A stretch of 64,000 nt of DNA from Trinickia violacea (GTDB taxonomy: Bacteria; Pseudomonadota; Gammaproteobacteria; Burkholderiales; Burkholderiaceae). Made by a program: the position numbers and the translations under genes. This document shows, one piece after another, positions 16,336 to 23,312 of the stretch (position 1 is its first letter; each line of letters begins with the position of its first letter). The stretch spans positions 3,596,001 through 3,660,000 of the forward strand of contig NZ_CP040077.1 in NCBI RefSeq assembly GCF_005280735.1, given 5' to 3'. Below the pieces are notes generated by a model. That model was given only the letters and a program-made list of their open reading frames with translations, was not told where the DNA came from and did not search any database.

Positions 16336-16716
16336 CTAGATCAATGCGGTTTCAGGAGGGGCGCGGGGTTGCGCGACGCGCGCAATGCGCCGCACGAAGA
16401 CGACTGGCGGCGCGACGGCGCGCGCGAACGAGACAGGAAGCGTCGCGTCGGGAAGAACAGGCAGGCTGCCGCCGAGCGCGAAATTTGCTGTGAAGCCGGA
16501 ACAGTAGACGCAATGCGGAACAAAGGCGTGCTGACGTGGCGCGTCATCGCCGTGGTCGAGGTCGGCTGCGGCGGGATACGAGCCCGGAGCACCGCATAAC
16601 TCGAGCGTGATCGGGCGCTGCGCCGCCATACGGCACGCATAGCCAATGACGGGCGACAGTACGTTCAGTACCAGCGCCAGCCATACGAGCCCGATCCATC
16701 GAGTCGACCTTTTCAT
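16336..16716 (-). CDS. DUF2946 family small exported protein, possible copper sensor
   Basis: A 126-residue protein with an N-terminal hydrophobic signal (about residues 8-27) and the DUF2946 signature H-C-x-x-C (His68, Cys69, Cys72 in PHCVYC), plus earlier Cys28 and Cys41. DUF2946 genes recur next to copper-related TonB receptors and resistance genes. In Bordetella pertussis a DUF2946 upstream frame (CruR) senses copper and controls the TonB receptor gene behind it; a similar role is inferred here because the receptor gene follows 133 bp downstream. The start is the ATG at 16716 (MKRSTRW); an in-frame upstream ATG at 16782 adds non-signal-like sequence. Confidence 0.75.
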   Translation of the reverse strand: MKRSTRWIGLVWLALVLNVLSPVIGYACRMAAQRPITLELCGAPGSYPAAADLDHGDDAPRQHAFVPHCVYCSGFTANFALGGSLPVLPDATLPVSFARAVAPPVVFVRRIARVAQPRAPPETALI

Positions 16717-16931
16717 TGCATTGCAGAGATTTAAGCGGTCGCAGTATAGCAAGCGCCACTCAAAACGGTTAGCAAAATGCAAGGCAATCGAAGGGAACTA
16801 TTCATTTTATTGACCCCTCTTGAGAAAATCCGGTTGTGTGCCGTTAAAGCAACAAAGCAGCACAGAAACGATTACAAGCTGGTGTGCGTCAAGAACCGCG
16901 ACAGATAATTGGTTCTACTAGGAGAAACATC

Positions 16932-17081
16932 ATGGATGCCAAACCGATGAAAGTTCCGACACCCGATAAGGTGATGAGCCCGGATCCGGAACCGGTAGGC
17001 GTTGAATTTCTGGGTGCCGAACTGCCTGAGCATGTTCGCGCGTTCCTCGACGAACAACGCAAATCGTGCGATCCCAAGTAA
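16932..17081 (+). CDS. Small hypothetical protein (49 aa)
   Basis: A 49-residue soluble, acidic/proline-rich peptide that begins MDAKPMKVPTPDKVM and ends RKSCDPK. A clear ribosome binding site GGAGAAA at 16921 sits five bases before the ATG, which supports translation. No domain is recognised and there is no signal peptide. It lies divergent from the DUF2946 copper locus, which could share its promoter region. Confidence 0.6.
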   Translation: MDAKPMKVPTPDKVMSPDPEPVGVEFLGAELPEHVRAFLDEQRKSCDPK

Positions 17082-17392
17082 ATGCACAACCGCGCAATCC
17101 GCTGCGAAGCGCTGTGACATTTGCCTCGAGGAGCGCCACGTCGCGCGCCGTCCATGGCGGCGCGGCGTTTGCACGTCCGCTTGCACGTCTCATCGCTGCG
17201 AAGCGCACCGTTGCGCTCGCCCCGTCTTGCGTATTTGCCAATCCGCATTTGAACGACGCGACGCGTCTAAGCACGTCCGTTCGTTGAATTCCGCTCCCGA
17301 GCGCGGTTGACACGCATCGTCTATTCTTTGTCGTTTCGTTCCCGGCCCGCCGACTGAACCGTCATCGCGGCCAGCTCATTGCCTCCCTACCC
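17082..17392. other. Intergenic region without recognised features
   Basis: About 310 bp between the 49-residue protein gene and the chorismate mutase gene. No convincing gene, hairpin terminator or consensus promoter was seen. Confidence 0.5.
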
Positions 17393-17989
17393 ATGAAACT
17401 ATCGCTTCGCGTCGGCACTATCGCCATGCTCGCATGCGCCATCTTCGTTGGCTTCGCGCCCCGCCCTGCCGCAGCCGACGGCGACGACACGGCGCTCACC
17501 AATCTGGTCGCCCTTGCTTCGCAACGTCTTGCGCTCGCCGAACCCGTCGCTCGCTGGAAGTGGGCCAACCACAAGCCGATCACCGATGCGCCGCGCGAAG
17601 CGGCCCTGCTCGCCGATGTCGAAAAGCGCGCGCTGGCGGCAGGCGTCGATCCCGCCTTCGCAAGAGCGTTCTTCCAAGATCAGATCGACGCCAGCAAACA
17701 AGTGCAGAACGCCCTCTTCGACGGATGGCGCGCAACACGGCCGCCGGAAGGCGCCCCGCCCGATCTGGCGACGAGCACGCGCCCGCAGCTCGACGAACTC
17801 ACGAAGTCGATGCTCGCGGGACTCGCGCGCGTGCAGGGCATGCGCGACGCGCCGGATTGTCCGTCGCGAGTGGCGCGCAGCATCGCGAACTGGAAAGCGC
17901 TGACGCGCTACGGCGCGACCGGCTCGAGCGCGCTCGCGACCGCACTCGGCCACGTGTGCGTGGCGGGCGGCGTGGGCGCTGTGGGTTGA
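17393..17989 (+). CDS. Secreted chorismate mutase (AroQ-gamma class)
   Basis: A 198-residue protein with a signal peptide (hydrophobic core to about residue 22, cleavage near PAAAD). The mature part is all-helical and matches the periplasmic AroQ-gamma chorismate mutases: LVALASQRLALAEPVARWKW carries the catalytic Arg and Lys positions, and FFQDQIDASKQVQ is the second helix signature. The enzyme converts chorismate to prephenate, but outside the cytoplasm. Two cysteines in the C-terminal half (DCPSR and HVCVAG) could form the disulfide typical of exported members. It is convergent with the nuclease gene downstream. Why a periplasmic form is made is not known. Confidence 0.88.
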   Translation: MKLSLRVGTIAMLACAIFVGFAPRPAAADGDDTALTNLVALASQRLALAEPVARWKWANHKPITDAPREAALLADVEKRALAAGVDPAFARAFFQDQIDASKQVQNALFDGWRATRPPEGAPPDLATSTRPQLDELTKSMLAGLARVQGMRDAPDCPSRVARSIANWKALTRYGATGSSALATALGHVCVAGGVGAVG

Positions 17990-18001
17990 GCCGTTGGTCC
18001 G

Positions 18002-19141
18002 TTAAAGGGCAGTAGCAACGCTGTCGCCAAGTGCGGTGACGCGCAGCCCACGCGCCAGGTGCGTCTGGAGAATTCGATACGTCGACAATTCGAAATCGCT
18101 GGCCGCGCTGCCCACGGCGAGCGTTGCCGCTTCCGCCAGCGACGCCGCACAGCCGAGATAACGCCAACGATCGACCACATGAATCGAGGTGCGTGACGAA
18201 CCGTCCTCGCGCTCCTCGAAAACGATCGCGCCGTCGAACGGCCACGGCGCATCGACGGGGTCGCTGCGGCTCACGCGCGGCAGACGGTTATGCAGCGGAC
18301 GCAGCGCGGCGATCCACTGCGCCTCGGCGAGCAGCGCGCCGAGCTCCCCTCCTGTCTCACGCCATTCGACGCGCCGGATTTGCTGTGCGAGCCGCGTCTC
18401 CTTGGCCGAACGGCGCTCTCCGGACAGATGCGAGCGCACGCGCTGGCGCAGACGCACGCTGCGGCCGACATACAGCGGCACATCCGCTTCGCCATAGAAC
18501 ACGTAGACGCCACAGCCTGCAGGGGCCGAGTCGAGCACGTCTTCCGTGATGTCGCCCGCGAGCCGGAAGCGGCGGGTAGTGCGTTCGATGTGATCGCGCA
18601 ACACCTCGACGGGAACGAGTCCGTGCAGCCGCTGCCAGAACTGCCAAAGCAGATCGGCATCGGCGAGCGCGCGGTGTCTGGCGGACGGCACGAGCGCGTG
18701 ACGGTCGACGAGCGCGTCGAGGCCATGACGCTTCTCGGCGGGGTACAACGCCCGCGACAAGCGCACGGTGCAAAGAACGTCCGGGTTGAAACCCAGTCCG
18801 ATGCGCCGGAACTCGCTGCGCAAGAAGCCACGATCGAAGCTCGCGTTGTGGGCGACGAACAGCTTGCCTTCGAGCCGCGCAAACAGCTCACCCGCGATTT
18901 CGTCGAATGTAGGCGCGCCGCGCACCATGTCATCGGTAATGCCGGTGAGTTGCTGAATGAATGGTGGAATCGGCTGTTGCGGGTCGACCAACGTGCTCCA
19001 GCGGGACACGCCAAGGGGGCCCGCCTCGACGACGCCGATCTCGGTGATCCGGTGCTCCGCAGTCGAACCGCCCGTGGTTTCTAAGTCTACAAAGGCGATG
19101 GGAGTGTCGATAGCGGGGTTCGGCAGATACGGATCGGACAT
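18002..19141 (-). CDS. DnaQ-like 3'-5' exonuclease fused to GIY-YIG nuclease domain
   Basis: A 379-residue two-domain protein. The N-terminal RNase T/DnaQ exonuclease has the DEDDh set: Asp19 and Glu21 (FVDLET), Asp103 (NASFDRG), His156 and Asp161 (HRALADAD). A GIY-YIG domain follows, with GVYVFYG from residue 211 and LYVGRS ending at 228, related to UvrC/Cho endonucleases. Fused proteins of this kind occur in many beta- and actinobacteria and are thought to process damaged DNA. The gene is monocistronic and convergent with the chorismate mutase gene. The exact DNA substrate is not known. Confidence 0.88.
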   Translation of the reverse strand: MSDPYLPNPAIDTPIAFVDLETTGGSTAEHRITEIGVVEAGPLGVSRWSTLVDPQQPIPPFIQQLTGITDDMVRGAPTFDEIAGELFARLEGKLFVAHNASFDRGFLRSEFRRIGLGFNPDVLCTVRLSRALYPAEKRHGLDALVDRHALVPSARHRALADADLLWQFWQRLHGLVPVEVLRDHIERTTRRFRLAGDITEDVLDSAPAGCGVYVFYGEADVPLYVGRSVRLRQRVRSHLSGERRSAKETRLAQQIRRVEWRETGGELGALLAEAQWIAALRPLHNRLPRVSRSDPVDAPWPFDGAIVFEEREDGSSRTSIHVVDRWRYLGCAASLAEAATLAVGSAASDFELSTYRILQTHLARGLRVTALGDSVATAL

Positions 19142-19553
19142 GGGGAAGAGCGTTGGATGCGTCGGTGTGAAGAAGTATGCACCAGGCAGTGCTCGACAGA
19201 CGCGGCTGCGAGGGGATTTTTGCCGATCGGCGGCCGCCGCATCCTGGAATAGCGGCCATTAAAATCATCCGATGATGAATCGATACCACAACCAGCTGAT
19301 GGATAAATTAGTATCGGCTTTATTTTATAAAACCAGCCACCTCTCTTTATCTCGAAGAACTCGATATACCTAACGAAAACACTAGAAATATATTACACAA
19401 AACAGCACAGCCATTTTACTAGGTTGATTATTTATTGGCGTGCGTACGATGGAAGACCTGCGGCAACGCGCCTGTGAAAACGATTCCAGCTAACAACTGC
19501 CTTAGCGTTACCTGACCGACGTGCCGGCTCACGGACCACACCGACAAGCGCAT
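19142..19553. other. AT-rich intergenic region
   Basis: About 410 bp; the part from 19260 to 19440 is markedly AT-rich against the GC-rich surroundings. No open gene, tRNA or insertion-sequence end is recognisable. It should contain the promoter of the nuclease gene. Confidence 0.5.
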
Positions 19554-19579
19554 AAAAAGCCCCCGTCGAACGGGGGCTT
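19554..19579 (-). terminator. Terminator of cspA
   Basis: On the minus strand AAGCCCCCG, loop TTCGA, CGGGGGCTT followed by a short T run. It begins about 29 bp after the cspA stop. Confidence 0.9.
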
Positions 19580-19607
19580 AGCACATTTGCGGCGAGCGAC
19601 GCGGAGG

Positions 19608-19811
19608 TCAGAGCGGGCGAATATTCGCCGCCTGCTTGCCCTTGGGGCCGGTCTTCACTTCAAAAGAGACCCGTTGGTTCTCTTTCAGAGATTTGAAGCC
19701 TTCCGAGCGAATTTCCGAAAAATGCGCAAACAGATCGTCGCCGCCCGTATCGGATGTGATGAAGCCAAAGCCCTTAGCATCGTTAAACCATTTGACGACA
19801 CCGGTTTCCAT
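19608..19811 (-). CDS. Cold shock protein, CspA family
   Basis: A 67-residue cold shock domain protein (METGVVKWFNDAKGFGFITS...). Both RNA-binding motifs are present: KGFGFI (RNP1) and DLFAHFS (RNP2 with the usual His/Phe). It binds single-stranded RNA and melts structure. A purine-rich site (GAGGGA) precedes the ATG, and about 400 bp without another gene lies upstream, leaving room for a long structured leader as in other cold shock genes. It ends in its own terminator, so it is monocistronic. Confidence 0.95.
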   Translation of the reverse strand: METGVVKWFNDAKGFGFITSDTGGDDLFAHFSEIRSEGFKSLKENQRVSFEVKTGPKGKQAANIRPL

Positions 19812-20213
19812 AATACAGTTTCCCTCGAAATTTTAATAAACGGATCATGCCCACAGCTGAAAATACCAAAATCCAACAGGGCTGCGGCCACATTGCCGCA
19901 GCACAGTGACTGGCAAATCGAGCCTTGCTTTTATAAAGGCAACAATCAGCAGCAGTCAAGTCATTTTTGAGGGACGCTGAGCATATTACGAGGGCACTGA
20001 TGACGATTATCTGTTTCGCATAATCTCAAAAATAGGCTTTCATCCAATCAATTGCATGGCGATATTACTTGGGCGTGTCAACCGGTGCCGGATCAAGCGG
20101 GAAAACATACCGCAAACGTAACGAAGTATGTCTTTGGTAAGTGTTTCTACGGGTTGTTGCAGTAAAGCCTTCACATCATGATGCAAGGAGCTGGTTTGCA
20201 TCTGGGGATTGCC
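19812..20213. other. cspA leader and promoter region
   Basis: About 400 bp between divergent cspA and the 89-residue protein gene. It is AT-richer than average and probably holds the cspA promoter and long 5' leader. No other feature could be supported. Confidence 0.45.
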
Positions 20214-20483
20214 ATGCTGATGACTGACTTGAAGCGCCTGGTCTCGTGGTTTACCCGCTCGCACGACGCATCAAAAGCGCGCACCGAGGCGGCGACATCC
20301 AAGCGTCAGGCATCGGTATTGGAATTCGACCCTGTATGGCACGGCGACCATTGGCAAAATCTGCTCTCTTCGCCAATGGATGCGCGGCATTATGTAATGG
20401 AAGATTGGACCACGACGGCAACCCCCGCTTTTGAAGGAACTGCATCAACGGGAGTGCGCCGCGCGCATCGCCGTACGCATTAA
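20214..20483 (+). CDS. Hypothetical protein (89 aa)
   Basis: An 89-residue reading frame starting at ATG 20214 (MLMTDLKRLVSW) with CTGGGGA upstream as a possible ribosome binding site; ATG 20220 is an alternative. The sequence is hydrophilic with a Trp/His-rich centre (DPVWHGDHWQNLL) and a basic C-terminus. No domain is recognised and no partner gene is evident. The downstream hairpin has its T run on the minus strand and so is not this gene's terminator. Coding status is uncertain. Confidence 0.4.
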   Translation: MLMTDLKRLVSWFTRSHDASKARTEAATSKRQASVLEFDPVWHGDHWQNLLSSPMDARHYVMEDWTTTATPAFEGTASTGVRRAHRRTH

Positions 20484-20493
20484 TTATTAGGGG

Positions 20494-20582
20494 CAAAAAA
20501 AAGCGCGACTGGAAGGTCGCGCCGACAAAGGTTTGGAGATCTTTTTCCGTCAACGAAAAAGTCTGCTTCGGAAAGCAGAGAC
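20494..20582 (-). ncRNA. Candidate small regulatory RNA (~90 nt)
   Basis: On the minus strand a perfect TATAAT (20591-20586) is followed within a few bases by a hairpin (AAGTC and TGCTT pairing with AAGCA and GACTT around a TCCG loop, about 20584-20560). A ~40-nt largely unpaired stretch follows (containing GACGGAAAAAGATCTCC), and then a strong terminator: GCGCGAC/GTCGCGC stem (20522-20503) and eight T (20502-20495). There is no coding potential in between. The layout is that of a bacterial trans-acting sRNA. It lies between the 89-residue protein gene and porin 1 and is divergent from the porin. No known family was recognised. Confidence 0.5.
20495..20522 (-). terminator. Terminator of the candidate sRNA
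   Basis: Minus-strand stem GCGCGAC/GTCGCGC with a short loop, followed by TTTTTTTT. It points away from porin 1 and does not serve the plus-strand gene ending at 20483. Confidence 0.8.
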
Positions 20583-21007
20583 TTAATTATAACGACGTGA
20601 TAACGCTCGATTATCGGCAATCGGGACAATCATCTATTTCAACAGCATCAACAATCGACCGAAGCGTACCGAAAACTGTTGCTTTTGCGCCTCACCGCCT
20701 GTCACAAAAACACAACACAACGCGGTTGACTCCCCCGTCACCTCCCCGCCCCCATCTCGAAAACCCTTGAGCATCAAGGCCTCTCGGGGATAACCCCATC
20801 ATTGCGCGATCCCAAATAGATTATTGCGCAAATCGAAATCGCATCTCGGACAACGGTCTATTTACACTCTGCCCTGTCTGGTGACGGCTGTCATTTGCAC
20901 ACCGGCACGCGGTCATGCGGTTCTTCTCTCGCAGCATGGCTGCGTGACATAAGTATCCTTCAAGACTGGGCAAGAAAGCCCGCTCTCCTATTCCGGAGCT
21001 CACAAAG

Positions 21008-22195
21008 ATGAAAAAGACTCTTCTGGTCGCTGCCCTGTCGGGCGTTTTCGCAACCGCCGCTCACGCACAAAGCAGCGTCACGCTGTACGGCCTGATCGAC
21101 GCAGGCATCACGTACACGAACAACGCCAAGGGTCACCCCAACTGGCAAGAAACGAGCGGCGCGATCAACGGCAGCCGTTGGGGCCTGCGTGGTTCTGAAG
21201 ACCTCGGTGGCGGTCTGAAGGCCATCTTCACGTTGGAAAACGGCTTCAACATCAACAGCGGCACGCTGGGCCAAGGTGGCCGTGAGTTCGGCCGTCAAGC
21301 ATTCGTCGGTCTGGCAAGCGACCAGTTCGGCGCCGTGACGCTCGGCCGTCAATACGACAGCGTGGTCGACTTCGTTGGCCCGCTGGCGCTGACCGGCACG
21401 CAATACGGTGGCACGTACATGGCCCACCCGTTCGATAACGACAACCTGAACAACTCGTTCCGCGTGAACAACTCGATCAAGTTCACGAGCACGAACTACG
21501 CAGGCTTCAAGTTCGGCGCGTTGTATGGCTTCTCGAACACCGCAGGTCAATTCTCGAACAACCGCGTGATCAGCGCCGGTGCGTCGTACACCTACGGCGG
21601 CTTGAACGTTGGCGCTGGCTACCTGCAACTGAACAACACGTTCGGTGGCAATACGGCAGCTGCCGCCACCGCGGCTCTGAACACGAGCGGCGCGGTGACC
21701 CCGACGGACAACACGTTGCTGGCTGGCAAGCAGCAGACCTGGGGCGTTGGCGCGAACTACGCGTTCGGCCCGGCAACGGTCGGCGCGGTATACACGCAAA
21801 CGAACCTGAGCCAAGGTTCGGGCATCTCCTCCGGCACGGCCGGTGGTCAGGTTATCAACTTCTTCGGCAACAGCGTTCACTTCCAGAACTTCGAACTGAA
21901 CGGCCGCTATGCTCTGACGCCGGCACTGAGCCTCGCAAGCGCGTACACGTACACGCAAGCGAACTTCGGTTCGGGCTCGCTGCCGAAGTGGGGCCAATTC
22001 AACCTGCAAGCCGACTACGCGCTGTCGAAGCGTACGGACGTGTACCTGCAGGGTGAATACCAGCACGTGATGAACGATCAAGGCCTGCACGGTGAGTCGA
22101 TCGGCGCGATGATCAACAACACCACGAGCGGCGGCGGTGCTTCGACCACCAGCAACCAAGTCGCTGTGACGGCTGGCCTGCGTCACCGCTTCTAA
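21008..22195 (+). CDS. General porin (Burkholderia-type OmpC-like), porin 1
   Basis: A 395-residue outer-membrane porin of the betaproteobacterial porin_4 family. A signal peptide MKKTLLVAALSGVFATAAHA is followed by mature QSSVTLYGLIDAGITY, the standard N-terminal strand. The strand/turn pattern SRWGLRGSEDLGGGLKAIF and the C-terminal VTAGLRHRF with terminal Phe are recognised by the BAM complex. It forms trimeric diffusion channels. Codon use is highly biased, as expected for an abundant protein. It has a ~400-bp leader region and its own terminator. A paralogue lies at 60819. Confidence 0.95.
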   Translation: MKKTLLVAALSGVFATAAHAQSSVTLYGLIDAGITYTNNAKGHPNWQETSGAINGSRWGLRGSEDLGGGLKAIFTLENGFNINSGTLGQGGREFGRQAFVGLASDQFGAVTLGRQYDSVVDFVGPLALTGTQYGGTYMAHPFDNDNLNNSFRVNNSIKFTSTNYAGFKFGALYGFSNTAGQFSNNRVISAGASYTYGGLNVGAGYLQLNNTFGGNTAAAATAALNTSGAVTPTDNTLLAGKQQTWGVGANYAFGPATVGAVYTQTNLSQGSGISSGTAGGQVINFFGNSVHFQNFELNGRYALTPALSLASAYTYTQANFGSGSLPKWGQFNLQADYALSKRTDVYLQGEYQHVMNDQGLHGESIGAMINNTTSGGGASTTSNQVAVTAGLRHRF

Positions 22196-22221
22196 GCTGC
22201 ATAAGCTTCACTGCAGTATCT

Positions 22222-22252
22222 AAAAAGGCGCCGCTTGCGGCGCCTTTTTTTC
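22222..22252 (+). terminator. Terminator of porin 1
   Basis: AAAAAGGCGCCG, loop CTTG, CGGCGCC followed by seven T. A very stable GC stem. Confidence 0.93.
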
Positions 22253-22275
22253 GTCTGCTGCCAAGGAAAATCCAG

Positions 22276-22833
22276 TTATGCAGACGGATAACGCACATCC
22301 AGCACATCGATCGGCTCGGGTCCTGCCGGTGTATGCAACGTCACCGCATCGCCAACCCGGGATTTCAGCAGTGCCCGCGCAATGGGCGAAATCCAGCTGA
22401 CGTGCCCTTGATCGAGGTCGACCTCGTCGACACCCACGATCGTGACCGTGTGCGATGCCCCATCGGACGTCGCGTACTCGACAGTCGCACCGAAAAACAC
22501 CTGATCGACGCTCTCCTGCTTGCTGCTGTCGACCACTTCGGCGAGATCGAGTCGCTTCGTGAGAAATCGTATGCGTCGATCGATTTCGCGCAACCGGCGC
22601 TTCCCGTAGATGTAGTCACCGTTCTCGGAGCGGTCCCCGTTCGATGCGGCCCACGACACCAGGCGCACCACCTCCGGGCGCTCCACGTCGATCAGGTGCA
22701 ACAGTTCATCGCGCAGGCGCTTGTGCCCTACGGGCGTGATGTAGTTCTTTGCGCCGGCCGGCATCTCCGGCTGCGCGACGTCGAGATCGTCGTCGGCGTC
22801 ATCGCTCGACTCTTTGACAAAGGCTTTATTCAT
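22276..22833 (-). CDS. greB: Transcription elongation factor GreB
   Basis: A 185-residue Gre factor. It has the N-terminal coiled coil that enters the RNA polymerase secondary channel, with the acidic tip in SNGDRSENGDYIYGKRRLRE, and the C-terminal domain (FFGATVEYATSD to SPIARALLKSRVGD). It stimulates cleavage of backtracked RNA. An acidic N-terminal extension of about 35 residues (DDADDDLD) makes it longer than E. coli GreB (158), which is common in this group. The start at 22833 (MNKAFVKES) is chosen over an upstream GTG-like frame. GreB rather than GreA is favoured by the YIYGKRRLREIDRR stretch. Confidence 0.93.
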   Translation of the reverse strand: MNKAFVKESSDDADDDLDVAQPEMPAGAKNYITPVGHKRLRDELLHLIDVERPEVVRLVSWAASNGDRSENGDYIYGKRRLREIDRRIRFLTKRLDLAEVVDSSKQESVDQVFFGATVEYATSDGASHTVTIVGVDEVDLDQGHVSWISPIARALLKSRVGDAVTLHTPAGPEPIDVLDVRYPSA

Positions 22834-22932
22834 GATGCGGACCACAAACAAACGTACAACCACCAAGGTTACACGCGAAAGACACCGCGGGAGAAAAAAG
22901 CGCTGATGGCTTCCCTTTTCTCGTGACTTTGC

Positions 22933-22938
22933 TATAAT
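22933..22938 (+). promoter_or_regulatory. -10 box of the tRNA-Arg pair
   Basis: TATAAT at 22933-22938, 14 bp before the first tRNA. A TTCCCT-like -35 lies at about 22911. Confidence 0.6.
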
Positions 22939-22951
22939 CTCAATTCTGCGT

Positions 22952-23028
22952 GCGGCTGTAGCTCAGTTGGATAGAGTACTTGGCTACGAACCAAGGGGTC
23001 GTGGGTTCGAATCCTGCCAGCCGCGCCA
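22952..23028 (+). tRNA. tRNA-Arg(ACG), copy 1
   Basis: A 77-nt cloverleaf with encoded CCA. Acceptor GCGGCTG pairs with CAGCCGC, and the anticodon arm CTTGG-CTACGAA-CCAAG gives ACG (read as ICG). It is identical over its full length to copy 2. Confidence 0.97.
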
Positions 23029-23034
23029 CTCTTT

Positions 23035-23066
23035 TCGAGAGCCTTCCTGCGAAGGCTCTTTTGTTT
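23035..23066 (+). terminator. Hairpin between the tRNA-Arg copies
   Basis: GAGCCTTC, loop CTGC, GAAGGCTC followed by TTTTG. It could act as a processing or termination site between the two tRNAs. Confidence 0.65.
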
Positions 23067-23098
23067 CACCGAAATACCGCGTTGTACCGTTTTTGCGT

Positions 23099-23175
23099 GC
23101 GGCTGTAGCTCAGTTGGATAGAGTACTTGGCTACGAACCAAGGGGTCGTGGGTTCGAATCCTGCCAGCCGCGCCA
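23099..23175 (+). tRNA. tRNA-Arg(ACG), copy 2
   Basis: Identical to the copy at 22952, including the preceding bases TGCGT. The two differ only in spacer sequence, so the pair is a tandem duplication of the tRNA with its short upstream flank. Confidence 0.97.
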
Positions 23176-23184
23176 CCTATGAAG

Positions 23185-23215
23185 AAGGGCCTTCCATTCG
23201 GAAGGCCCTTTGCCT
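23185..23215 (+). terminator. Terminator after tRNA-Arg copy 2
   Basis: AAGGGCCTTCC (23185-23195), loop ATTC, GGAAGGCCCTT (23200-23210), then TTGCCTTTT. Confidence 0.85.
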
Positions 23216-23312
23216 TTTCAGACGTCGCCTTTGACGCCCTAGCAACTCGCCAGCTCGACCGCCAAAAGTTAAAGCGCTTCGGGCGCCCGAAAGCGCCCCG
23301 AAAGGCGCGTTG

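Noticed and set aside
20040..20264. A 74-codon minus-strand frame between cspA and the 89-residue protein gene
   Set aside because: It overlaps the start of the opposite gene and the likely cspA promoter, and no start signal supports it.
19142..20600. The AT-rich stretch as a genomic island
   Set aside because: It is mostly intergenic leader DNA around cspA and the candidate sRNA; no mobility genes or flanking repeats were found.
22952..23175. Tandem tRNA-Arg genes as an integrated-element attachment site
   Set aside because: No integrase, no phage-like genes and no further partial tRNA copy nearby; a simple tandem duplication explains the pair.
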